This document shows positions 40,149 to 48,057 of a stretch of DNA of 64,000 nt, piece after piece. Positions within the stretch are counted from its first letter, which is position 1; the number at the start of each line of letters is the position of its first letter. A model generated the notes under the pieces. That model was not told the DNA's origin, searched no databases, and was given only the letters and a program-made list of their open reading frames with translations. Position numbers and translations under genes: made by a program. The DNA is from Streptomyces griseoruber (GTDB lineage Bacteria > Actinomycetota > Actinomycetes > Streptomycetales > Streptomycetaceae): positions 681,886-745,885 of the forward strand of contig NZ_KQ948765.1 in NCBI RefSeq assembly GCF_001514205.1, written 5' to 3'.

Positions 40149-40796
40149 ATGCGGTACGGGGTGCTGGGCACGGGGCAGGTCGGTCGTACGCTCGGCGGGA
40201 AGCTGGTGGAACTGGGCCACGAGGTGACCCTGGGTTCGCGCACCAAGGACAACCCGGTGGGCCGGGAGTGGGCCGCGGGTGCGGGCGCCGCCGCCGGTAC
40301 GTTCGCCGAGGCCGCCGCGGGCGCCGAGGTGGTCGTGAACGCGGTGGCGGGGCAGGTGGCGCTCGCCGCGCTGGAGGCGGCCGGGGCGGAGAACCTCGCC
40401 GGAAAGGTCGTGGTGGACGTCTCCAACCCGCTGTCGTTCGAGGACGGCGAGGTGCGGCTGTCGCCGGTGGAGTCGGACAGCGTGGGCGAGCAGATCCAGC
40501 GGGCGTTCCCGCACGCGCGCGTGGTGAAATCCCTGAACACGGTCAACTGCCAGGTGATGGTCGATCCGGGGCGCGTGCCGGGGCGGCACCAGATCTTTGT
40601 GTGTGGCGAGGACGCGGAGGCGAAGGCGCAGGTCACGGAGTTGCTCGGGGAGTTCGGGTGGCCGGCGGACCGGGTGCTCGACCTGGGCGGCATCCAGGCG
40701 GCGCGGAGTGTGGAGATGTGGCTGCCGCTGTGGCTGAACCTCATGCGCCACTTCGGGCACGCGGACTTCAATCTGGAACTGCACACCCCCCGTTGA
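40149..40796 (+). CDS. NADPH-dependent F420 reductase-like oxidoreductase
   Basis: A 215-aa single Rossmann domain. The nucleotide loop is V-L-G-T-G-Q-V-G-R-T-L (residues 5-15), and G-S-R after strand 2 is the NADP-phosphate site. N-A-V-A-G-Q and V-V-D-V-S-N-P-L are typical of the NpdG/FNO family, which moves hydride between NADPH and coenzyme F420. S-L-N-T-V-N-C-Q-V-M near 115 is the conserved substrate loop. GGGAGG lies five bases before ATG 40149. It stands alone, divergent from the GntR gene. Confidence 0.85.
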   Translation: MRYGVLGTGQVGRTLGGKLVELGHEVTLGSRTKDNPVGREWAAGAGAAAGTFAEAAAGAEVVVNAVAGQVALAALEAAGAENLAGKVVVDVSNPLSFEDGEVRLSPVESDSVGEQIQRAFPHARVVKSLNTVNCQVMVDPGRVPGRHQIFVCGEDAEAKAQVTELLGEFGWPADRVLDLGGIQAARSVEMWLPLWLNLMRHFGHADFNLELHTPR

Positions 40797-40898
40797 TCCC
40801 GTCCAGGGTCGCGGCACCCTTGAGGGCTACCCGTCGGTAGCAATTGCTGACAAGCTGTCTACGACGTTCGCCGGTCCGTCCAGACGAGGAGCTCCCCC

Positions 40899-41729
40899 AT
40901 GCCCGCCACCGTCTCCTTCCCGGTCACCACACCCAGTGGCCCGCAGCCGGTCTCCGTCTCCTACGAGCGGACGGGCCGCGGCGAACCGCTTCTGCTGCTG
41001 CACGGGATCGGCCATCACCGGCAGGCCTGGGACCCGGTGGTGGACCTCCTGGCCGCCGAGCGCGACGTCATCGCCGTGGACCTGCCGGGCTTCGGCGTCT
41101 CCCCGGCGCTGCCGGACGGGCTCGCCTACGACCTGCCGACCACGACCGCCGTGTTCGCCGCCTTCTGCGAGGCGCTGGAACTCGAACGGCCGCATGTCGC
41201 GGGCAACTCCCTCGGTGGTCTGCTCGCCCTGGAACTCGGCCGCGAGAAGCTCGCGCGGTCCGTCACCGCGCTGTCCCCCGCCGGGTTCTGGTCGGAGGCC
41301 GAGCGGCGGTACGCCTTCGGCGTCCTGCTCACCATGCGTCACATCTCCCGCCGGCTGCCGCTCCCCCTGGTCGAGCGACTGTCCCGTACGGCCGCCGGAC
41401 GCACGGCCCTGACCAGCACCATCTACGCCCGTCCCGCGCGGCGCGCGCCCGAGGCCGTGGTCGCGGAGACGCTCGCGCTGGCCCAGGCCACCGGCTTCGA
41501 CCAGACCCTGCGGGCGGGCACCACCGTGCAGTTCACCGACGACATCCCCGGTATCCCGGTCACCGTCGGCTGGGGCACCCGCGACTGGCTGCTCGTACGC
41601 CGCCAGGGCATCCGCGCCAAGCAGATCATCCCCGCCGCCCGCCTGGTCCGCCTCCCCGGCTGCGGCCACTGCCCGATGAACGACGACCCGGCCCTGGTCG
41701 CCCGCGTCATCCTGGACGCGAGCAGCTGA
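40899..41729 (+). CDS. Alpha/beta hydrolase
   Basis: A 276-aa protein. The oxyanion region is L-L-L-L-H-G-I-G-H-H (about residue 35), the nucleophile elbow G-N-S-L-G-G (about 105), a catalytic Asp in W-G-T-R-D-W and the His in G-C-G-H-C-P-M-N (about 250). There is no signal peptide. The fold and lengths resemble 3-oxoadipate enol-lactonase/haloperoxidase-like enzymes, but the substrate is unclear. AGGAG precedes ATG 40899. The gene stands alone. Confidence 0.88.
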   Translation: MPATVSFPVTTPSGPQPVSVSYERTGRGEPLLLLHGIGHHRQAWDPVVDLLAAERDVIAVDLPGFGVSPALPDGLAYDLPTTTAVFAAFCEALELERPHVAGNSLGGLLALELGREKLARSVTALSPAGFWSEAERRYAFGVLLTMRHISRRLPLPLVERLSRTAAGRTALTSTIYARPARRAPEAVVAETLALAQATGFDQTLRAGTTVQFTDDIPGIPVTVGWGTRDWLLVRRQGIRAKQIIPAARLVRLPGCGHCPMNDDPALVARVILDASS

Positions 41730-42106
41730 GGTTGGGCCGCTCGGGTGACGGGCGGGCCGCTCGGGCCGGGCCCGGTGGGAAGCCGGAAGACCGGGTCGAG
41801 GGCGGCCGAGGTGGAACCACCGATGGACCGGGGACCGGCCCGAGACCGCGTCCGGCAGGGGCGGGGCCAGGCCGCGGGACGGGTCGAGCCGAGGGAGCGG
41901 CTCGACGCAGGGGCGGGCCGGGCTGAGGAACGGGCGCGGACGCGGGCCGGGCAGGGAACCGGGCCGGGCCCGGGGACAGTCCGGCGCGGGATTCGGCCCG
42001 CCGGGGGCAGGGGCGGCGTGGGGACGGTCGCCCCGCGGTGCACCGCCATGAGGGGAGCCCCCTGCCGGGTGTCGGTGGGGTGACTCCCCTGGGGATGCTG
42101 GGAGTT
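41730..42106. other. Gene-free, G-rich intergenic region upstream of phoD
   Basis: This 377-bp stretch has strongly purine-skewed, low-complexity sequence (many GGGCCG and CGGGAC runs). GGGCCGCTCGGG occurs twice near 41734 and 41753. Open frames here are chance products of high GC. The only regulatory signal I see is the PHO box just after it. Confidence 0.5.
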
Positions 42107-42128
42107 GTTCACCCGGGGTTTGCGTGCG
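42107..42128 (+). promoter_or_regulatory. Putative PHO box (PhoP direct-repeat units)
   Basis: GTTCACCCGGG (42107-42117) fits the 11-nt Streptomyces PhoP unit G(G/T)TCAYYYR(G/C)G at every position. GTTTGCGTGCG (42118-42128) follows as a weaker tandem unit. The site lies 66 bp before the phoD start, the expected place for phosphate-starvation induction. Confidence 0.65.
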
Positions 42129-42193
42129 CGCTGCGGTGCCCCAGTAGTTGTGGCGGTGCACACCGGCCGGATCCCGTCCCTGGAGGCCCTCCC

Positions 42194-43780
42194 ATGTCCC
42201 ACCTTCACCTGCCCGGGCGCCGCAGTGTCCTGCGCGGCTCGCTCGCCGCGTCCGCGGCCCTGACCCTGCCCGTCGCGGCCGGCGCGGCGCCGGCGCTGGC
42301 CCTGTCCGGACGGCCCCGGGCCGACTGGGGCGTGCAGACCGGGGACGTGACCTCGGACTCCGGTCTGGTGTGGGTGCGCGCGGACCGTCCGGCCCGGATG
42401 ATCGTCGAGACGGCCGCCACCGAGTCGTTCCGGCACGCGCGGCGGTGGCACGGCCCGCTGCTGGGCGCCGGCACCGACTTCACCGGCACGACCCGGCTGC
42501 ACGGCCTGCCCGCGGGCGAGCAGATCCACTACCGCGTACTGCTGGCCGACCCGGACGACCCGCGCCGTACCGGCGAGCCGGTCACCGGCACCTTCCGCAC
42601 GGTGCCCGCCGGCCGCCGGCGCGGGGTGCGCTTCCTGTGGTCCGGGGACCTGGCCGGCCAGGGCTGGGGCATCAACCCCGAGTTCGGCGGCTACCGCATC
42701 TACGACGCGATGGCCGGGCTCGACCCCGACTTCTTCCTGTGCAGCGGCGACAACATCTACGCCGACGGCCCGATCACCGCGACCCAGGCCCTGCCCGACG
42801 GCTCCCTCTGGCGGAACCTCGTCACCGAGGAGAAGTCCAAGGTGGCCGAGTCCCTCGCGGAGTTCCGCGGCAACTTCCGCTACAACCTGCTGGACGAGAA
42901 CCTGCGCCGGTTCAACGCCCAGGTGCCGTCGATCATCCAGTGGGACGACCACGAGGTCCGCAACAACTGGTACCCGGGCGAGGTGATCGCCGCCTCCGAC
43001 ACCCGCTACACCGAGAAGAGCGTCGACGTCCTCGCGGCGCGCGCCCGCCAGGCGTTCAGCGAGTACTTCCCGATCTCGACGCTCCAGCCGGGCCGCGAGG
43101 AAGGCCGTGTGCACCGCGTGCTGCGGCACGGTCCGCTGCTCGACGTGTTCGTGCTGGACATGCGGACGTACCGCAACGCCAACTCGCCCGACGACCAGAC
43201 GGTGGACCCGCGGGGCATCCTCGGCCGGGAGCAGCTGGAGTGGCTCAAGCGGGAGCTGTCGCGTTCGCGCGCGGTGTGGAAGGTGATCGCCGCCGACATG
43301 CCGATCGGCCTGGTCGTGCCGGACACCACCGAGGGCCGGGCGAACATCGAGGCCGTGGCACAGGGCGACCCGGGCGCGCCGCTCGGCCGTGAGCTGCAGA
43401 TCGCCGAGCTGCTGCGGTTCGTCAAGCACCGCAGGATCACCGGCACGGTGTGGCTGACCGCCGATGTGCACCACACCTCGGCCCAGCACTACCAGCCCTC
43501 GCGGGCCGCGTTCACCGACTTCGAGCCGTTCTGGGAGTTCGTCTCCGGCCCGCTCAACGCGGGCGCCTTCCTGGCCAGCGCGCTCGACGGCACCTTCGGC
43601 CCCGAGCGGGTGTTCGTGAAGGCCCCGACCGCGTCCAACGTGTCCCCGGCCGGCGGCTTCCAGTTCTTCGGCGAGGTCGACATCGACGGCGACAGCGGGG
43701 AGCTGACGGTCCGGCTGCGCGAGCAGGACGGCACCGTGCTGTTCACCCAGGTGCTCCAGCCGGGGCGCGTGGGGCAGTGA
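42194..43780 (+). CDS. phoD: Alkaline phosphatase D, Tat-secreted
   Basis: A 528-aa protein. The signal region carries a twin-arginine motif (G-R-R-S-V-L-R, residues 8-14) before an Ala/Leu core and A-L-A cleavage. A fibronectin-like N-terminal domain (W-G-V-Q-T-G-D-V-T) precedes the PhoD metallophosphatase domain: S-G-D-L-A-G-Q, L-C-S-G-D-N-I-Y-A-D and W-D-D-H-E-V-R-N-N-W hold metal ligands, and T-A-D-V-H-H-T lies near 420. The enzyme is a Ca/Fe phosphodiesterase and monoesterase that releases phosphate outside the cell. ATG 42194 is supported by the Tat motif, with a GGAG site upstream. Confidence 0.94.
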   Translation: MSHLHLPGRRSVLRGSLAASAALTLPVAAGAAPALALSGRPRADWGVQTGDVTSDSGLVWVRADRPARMIVETAATESFRHARRWHGPLLGAGTDFTGTTRLHGLPAGEQIHYRVLLADPDDPRRTGEPVTGTFRTVPAGRRRGVRFLWSGDLAGQGWGINPEFGGYRIYDAMAGLDPDFFLCSGDNIYADGPITATQALPDGSLWRNLVTEEKSKVAESLAEFRGNFRYNLLDENLRRFNAQVPSIIQWDDHEVRNNWYPGEVIAASDTRYTEKSVDVLAARARQAFSEYFPISTLQPGREEGRVHRVLRHGPLLDVFVLDMRTYRNANSPDDQTVDPRGILGREQLEWLKRELSRSRAVWKVIAADMPIGLVVPDTTEGRANIEAVAQGDPGAPLGRELQIAELLRFVKHRRITGTVWLTADVHHTSAQHYQPSRAAFTDFEPFWEFVSGPLNAGAFLASALDGTFGPERVFVKAPTASNVSPAGGFQFFGEVDIDGDSGELTVRLREQDGTVLFTQVLQPGRVGQ

Positions 43781-43889
43781 GGGCGGGGCAGTAGTCGTAG
43801 AAGAATTAACAAAACGGGCATTAGCGGCCTTTACCCGTCAGTCACAAGCCGTTCGTGATCACGCAACACCGTTCCTCCACAGTGACTGC

Positions 43890-45158
43890 ATGAGCCGAAA
43901 CCTGTCCGACGCGAAAATCGCCAAACTCGCCACGCTCTCCGCGTTCTTCAAGGCCCCGCGGAGGGCACGACGCCACGAGGACCCGCCGCCCACGAGCGAT
44001 ACCGGTGCCCGGCCGTCCTCCCCGGAGGAGCAGGCCGGGCCCGGCGCCGTCGGCGGGGAGAGCGCCCTGTGGCGGATGCGGACCACGGTGAAGGACGCGC
44101 CGGGATCCCTCGCCGCGCTCTGCGCCGCGCTGGCGGGGCACCGGGTGGACATCCTCAGCCTCCAGACGCATCCCCTGGGTGCGGACACCGTCGACGAGTT
44201 CCTGCTGCGCGCCCCGGCCGTACTGGCGTCGGCCGACATCACCCGCGCCGTCGCCGGAGCGGGCGGCTCGGGCACCTGGATCGAGCGGGCCGACGCCCAC
44301 GACCTGGTGGACGTGCCGACCCGGGTTCTCGAGCTCGCCACCCGCACCGCGCTCGACGCGGCCGAACTGCCGCTCGCGCTGCGGCAGCTCCTCGGCCGGT
44401 GCACGATCCGCTCGCTGCCCGCCGCACCCGTCGGCGGCGGCCGGGGACCGGCCGACGTACCCGTCGAAGGGGTGCTGGAGGACACCGTGATGCGTCTGCG
44501 GGCGCCGGAAGGCGGAGTGATCACCGTGGAGCGGCCGTATCTGCCGTTCACCCCGACCGAGTTCGCCCGCGCGCGGGCCCTGGTCGAGCTGGACGCCCGG
44601 CTCGGTCCGCGGATCCCGCGCGGCCAGGACGTGCTGACGCTGCCCGAGGGCAACGACATCACCGTGCGGCGGGCCGACACCGGCGATCTGGAGGCGGCCA
44701 GGGCGATGCACGAGCGGTGCTCGGCGCGGACGCTCGGCCGGCGCTACCACGGACCCGTCGGCGACGCCGACCGTTACCTCAACCACCTGCTCAGCCCCCG
44801 GTTCGGCCGGACCCTCGCGGTGTGGACGCCCGCCGGGCGGATCGTCGGGCTGGGTCACCTCCTGTGGGACGGGGACGAGACCGAGGTGGCGCTGCTCGTG
44901 GAGGACCAGTGGCAGCGGCGCGGGGTCGGGCGTGAGCTGCTCGAGCGGCTGGTGGCGATGGCCGTCGAGGCGGGCTGCGCGAGTGTGTACGCCGTGACGC
45001 AGTCCTCCAACACCGGGATGGTCGCCGCGATGCGTGGTCTCGGGCTGCCCCTGGACTACCAGATCGAGGAGGGGACCCTGGTGATCACGGCCCGGCTGGA
45101 CGCCGTGGCGGTGGTCGGGGAGCGCGGGGAGGCCGGCACTCGGCGGGCCCGCGGATAG
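43890..45158 (+). CDS. ACT-GNAT fusion acetyltransferase
   Basis: A 422-aa protein. A charged N-terminal extension (1-60) leads to an ACT-like domain (about 62-125: T-T-V-K-D-A-P-G-S-L-A-A-L-C-A-A-L). A linker domain follows, then a GNAT domain at about 260-405 (I-T-V-R-R-A-D-T-G-D-L, and the acetyl-CoA loop R-R-G-V-G-R-E-L-L). In actinomycetes ACT-GNAT enzymes acetylate lysines on proteins and are tuned by amino acids bound to the ACT domain. ATG 43890 is used because a TCCTCC-free AT-rich promoter region lies just upstream. The gene is monocistronic, with a terminator after it. Confidence 0.85.
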   Translation: MSRNLSDAKIAKLATLSAFFKAPRRARRHEDPPPTSDTGARPSSPEEQAGPGAVGGESALWRMRTTVKDAPGSLAALCAALAGHRVDILSLQTHPLGADTVDEFLLRAPAVLASADITRAVAGAGGSGTWIERADAHDLVDVPTRVLELATRTALDAAELPLALRQLLGRCTIRSLPAAPVGGGRGPADVPVEGVLEDTVMRLRAPEGGVITVERPYLPFTPTEFARARALVELDARLGPRIPRGQDVLTLPEGNDITVRRADTGDLEAARAMHERCSARTLGRRYHGPVGDADRYLNHLLSPRFGRTLAVWTPAGRIVGLGHLLWDGDETEVALLVEDQWQRRGVGRELLERLVAMAVEAGCASVYAVTQSSNTGMVAAMRGLGLPLDYQIEEGTLVITARLDAVAVVGERGEAGTRRARG

Positions 45159-45212
45159 CCGATGCCGCAGAGGCCCTCGGCCAGGTCCTCGTAGTGCTCC
45201 ACGGGAAGCGCC

Positions 45213-45245
45213 GGGACGCCTCGGCCGACGGTCGGCCGGCGTCCC
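45213..45245 (+). terminator. Long hairpin terminator after the ACT-GNAT gene
   Basis: GGGACGC (45213-45219) pairs with GCGTCCC (45239-45245), and inside it CGGCCG pairs with CGGCCG around a five-base loop. It lies 55 bases after the stop codon. The remaining intergenic sequence to 45523 holds no gene I can support. Confidence 0.65.
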
Positions 45246-45523
45246 GCAGCTCGGTCACGGCGGGACACCGGTGGCCCATGTCGTGACAGCCATGGACTCA
45301 TCCGTGGCCGTGGCCGCCGGTGCCGACCCGGGCGGTCGGGCCGGGGTGCTGGGGACCGCGCTCGACTCCGGTTCCTGGCAGTGGTTCCGGTGTACGCCCT
45401 CGCGCCAGCCCTCCTTGCGGCATTCGGCGCCCGGTCGGTCGGCAGGGCCGGCGCCCGGCGGACGGCACCGGGGCTGCCCTGAGCCGCGGCTGAGCGGTTT
45501 CCGGGCACGGTAGCCTCTCGGGG

Positions 45524-46180
45524 ATGCGCGCAGAGAGGTTCGCCCCCTCGGCTGACCGTGCGGCCGTACGCCTGATCGGTGGCGTCGTCCTGGCCCTGGT
45601 CGCGCTCGGGAGCACGGCGGGACAGGGGTGGGCGCAGCCCGGGTCGGGATCGGGGACACACGGCGCCGCCGACTACACCCCTGTCACCGCAACGGTCCGG
45701 GGCAGGGTGGGGGACACGGTCGTGGTCCGCCTCGGTGTGGCGAACCTGGGCCCCGGTGCCCCCGCCGGCGGAGCCCCCGGAACCTTCGCGGTGGTGCCAC
45801 CGGCGGGGACCACGATCACGTCCATTCCCTGGGAGGGGGACGACGACGATCGCCGCTACGCCTGCCGGCCGCCGCAGGACGAGGACAACCCCTTCTTCCT
45901 GTGCGACCTGTCCGAGTGGCCGGCGCCGGCGCCCGGGGCCTCGATCACCCTCGGTTTCCACATCCGCATCGACCGGCGGATTCCCGGCGCCGAGGGTTCC
46001 CTCACGGTGTACGGTCCGCACGACCCCGTGCCCGGTAACGACAGCGCCGCGATCCGCGTCCGGGCCGCCCCCGCGCCGCCCCTGCGGTGGCAGCAAGGGG
46101 CGCTGGCGGCGGGGGCGCTGGCCGCTGTGGTCACGGCCGGCGGATGGTTCGTCAGGAGACGGCGGCGGGGGATGTCCTGA
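45524..46180 (+). CDS. Secreted, membrane-anchored protein with a DUF11/Ig-like domain
   Basis: A 218-aa protein. Signal peptide at about 1-38 (V-V-L-A-L-V-A-L-G-S-T-A-G, cleavage near W-A-Q-P). The extracellular part (about 50-180) reads as a beta-sandwich with T-A-T-V-R-G-R-V-G-D-T-V-V-V-R-L-G-V-A-N-L-G (DUF11-type) and one Cys pair (Y-A-C-R, L-C-D-L). A C-terminal membrane helix (A-L-A-A-V-V-T-A-G-G-W-F-V) and R-R-R-R-R tail anchor it. It is probably a surface protein of unknown role. The last 29 bases overlap the convergent PLP enzyme. Confidence 0.75.
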   Translation: MRAERFAPSADRAAVRLIGGVVLALVALGSTAGQGWAQPGSGSGTHGAADYTPVTATVRGRVGDTVVVRLGVANLGPGAPAGGAPGTFAVVPPAGTTITSIPWEGDDDDRRYACRPPQDEDNPFFLCDLSEWPAPAPGASITLGFHIRIDRRIPGAEGSLTVYGPHDPVPGNDSAAIRVRAAPAPPLRWQQGALAAGALAAVVTAGGWFVRRRRRGMS

Positions 46181-47372
46181 CCAGGGGCGTCCGCGGCGGA
46201 GCGTCCCCCAACGCCGCGTCCAGGTCGGTCCACAGGTCCTCCGGGTCCTCCAGGCCCACCGACAGGCGCAGCAGTCGGTCGCTCACCCCGGCTCCTCTGC
46301 GGTCGTCCGCGCCGACGATGCGGTGGCTGATGGACGCCGGGTGCTGGATGAGGGTGTCGACGCTGCCGAGGCTCACCGCGGGGGTGATCAGGCGGACGCC
46401 CGCGATCACCTCGTGCGGATCGCCGTGCACCTCGAAGGCGATCATCGCGCCGCCGAGGCGCGGGTAGTGGACGCGGGCGACGCGCGGGTCGGCGGTGAGC
46501 CGGCGGGCCAGTTCGGCGGCGGTCGCGGAGGCCGCCCGGACCCGGACCGGGAGGGTGGACAGGCCGCGCAGCAGGAGGTAGCCGGCCAGGGGGTGCAGGA
46601 CACCGCCGGTGGCGAAGCGGACCTGCCGGAGGAGCCCCGCGAACTCCTCGTCGCAGGCGACCACGCCCCCCAGGACGTCCCCGTGCCCGCCGAGGTACTT
46701 GGTGGCGCTGTGCAGGACGAGCCGGGCGCCCTGTTCCGCGGGACGCTGGAGCACCGGGGTGGCGAAGGTGTTGTCGGCGAGCAGCGGGACCGAGCCGCAG
46801 GCGTGGGCGACGGCCCGCAGGTCGACCTCGGCGAGGGTCGGGTTGGCCGGGGACTCGACCATGACCAGTCCGGTGTCGGGGCGCAGCGCGTCCGTGATGC
46901 CGGCCGGGTCGGTCCAGGTGACCTCCGAGCCGAGGAGTCCGGCGGTCAGGAGGTGGTCGCTGCACCCGTAGAGGGGGCGTACGGCGACGACGTGACGCAG
47001 GCCCAGGGAGGCGCGGGCGAGCAGGACCGCGCTCAGGGCGGCCATCCCGCTGGCGAAGGCGACCGCGCTCCCGGTGCCCTCCAGCCGGGCGAGGGCGGTC
47101 TCGAAGCGGGCGACGGTCGGGTTGCCGAGCCGTCCGTAGACCGGTGGGCCCTCGGGTTCGGCGCCCGTCGCGGCGAACGCGTCGATCCGGGCCGCCTCGG
47201 CGCGGCTGTCGGAGGAGGGGTAGGTGGTGGACAGGTCGATCGGCGGGGCGTGCAGGCCCTGCCGGGCCAGGTCGTCCCGCCCGGCGTGCACGGCCTCGGT
47301 GGCCAGGGCGCGGGGGGCTGCGGACCGACGTACCTCGGGGTACGCGTGCGTGCTCGCTGCGGCTGAGTCCAT
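46152..47372 (-). CDS. Trans-sulfuration PLP enzyme (cystathionine gamma-lyase / methionine gamma-lyase family)
   Basis: A 406-aa Cys/Met-metabolism enzyme. P-V-Y-G-R-L-G-N-P-T near 75 is the conserved N-terminal loop. S-G-M-A-A-L-S (about 105), A-D-N-T-F-A-T-P (about 180) and the PLP lysine in S-A-T-K-Y-L-G-G-H-G-D (about 205) are present. Family members cleave or make C-S bonds; the exact reaction is not fixed by these motifs. ATG 47372 is chosen over an upstream extension that overlaps the divergent regulator. It shares a 60-bp promoter region with an Lrp/AsnC gene, which suggests amino-acid control. Confidence 0.88.
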   Translation of the reverse strand: MDSAAASTHAYPEVRRSAAPRALATEAVHAGRDDLARQGLHAPPIDLSTTYPSSDSRAEAARIDAFAATGAEPEGPPVYGRLGNPTVARFETALARLEGTGSAVAFASGMAALSAVLLARASLGLRHVVAVRPLYGCSDHLLTAGLLGSEVTWTDPAGITDALRPDTGLVMVESPANPTLAEVDLRAVAHACGSVPLLADNTFATPVLQRPAEQGARLVLHSATKYLGGHGDVLGGVVACDEEFAGLLRQVRFATGGVLHPLAGYLLLRGLSTLPVRVRAASATAAELARRLTADPRVARVHYPRLGGAMIAFEVHGDPHEVIAGVRLITPAVSLGSVDTLIQHPASISHRIVGADDRRGAGVSDRLLRLSVGLEDPEDLWTDLDAALGDAPPRTPLVRTSPAAVS

Positions 47373-47432
47373 GGACCGCAGGGTGAACAACGCACGGGTC
47401 ACGGGAATCGAACACCGTGCTACGTTCGGCGG

Positions 47433-47936
47433 ATGCCCGAATCTGTCGTACTGGACCCGGTGGACCTGCACCTGCTGCGGTTGCTGCAGAACGACGCCCG
47501 GACCACCTATCGCGATCTCGCGGCGCAGGTCGGGGTGGCGCCGTCGACGTGTCTGGACCGGGTGACGCGGCTGCGCCGCTCGGGCGTGATCCTCGGGCAT
47601 CAGCTGCGGCTGGATCCGGCCAAGCTGGGGCGAGGGCTCCAGGCGCTGCTGTCGGTGCAGGTCAGACCGCATCGGCGGGAGCTGGTGGGGCCGTTCGTGG
47701 AGCGGATCCGGGCGCTGCCGGAGGCGCTGACCGTCTTCCATCTCACCGGTCCCGACGACTACCTGGTGCATGTGGCGGTCGCCGACATGGCGGATCTCCA
47801 GCGGCTGGTCCTGGACGAGTTCACCGCCCGGCGGGAGGTGGCGCGGGTCGAGACCCGGCTGATCTTCCAGCAGTGGGACTGCGGACCGCTGCTGCCGCCG
47901 GGCGAGGGCGCCGGGCGGCCGGTTCGGACACCGTGA
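47433..47936 (+). CDS. Lrp/AsnC-family regulator
   Basis: A 167-aa protein. The N-terminal helix-turn-helix (1-60) contains L-L-R-L-L-Q-N-D-A-R-T-T-Y-R-D-L-A-A-Q-V and S-T-C-L-D-R-V. The C-terminal RAM domain (about 70-150) ends with L-T-G-P-D-D-Y-L-V-H-V-A-V-A-D-M, the amino-acid effector site. Such proteins assemble as octamers. It is divergent from the trans-sulfuration enzyme, the natural target; methionine or cysteine is the likely effector by context. The last 15 residues are a Pro/Gly-rich tail. Confidence 0.9.
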   Translation: MPESVVLDPVDLHLLRLLQNDARTTYRDLAAQVGVAPSTCLDRVTRLRRSGVILGHQLRLDPAKLGRGLQALLSVQVRPHRRELVGPFVERIRALPEALTVFHLTGPDDYLVHVAVADMADLQRLVLDEFTARREVARVETRLIFQQWDCGPLLPPGEGAGRPVRTP

Positions 47937-48057
47937 CAGGGGGCGGCTCGCCCCCCGCGAGGACGTGGCTCCTCCCGGCTCAAACCCCTCGGCACCGTCC
48001 TACGCCCACAGCTCAAACGCGGTGACGTGCGCTTCCCTCCGTACGAGGATGGTGTGC

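Noticed and set aside
45255..45513. Short open frames in the gap after the ACT-GNAT gene
   Set aside because: Composition-driven; no ribosome site, no domain, and they cross a probable terminator region.
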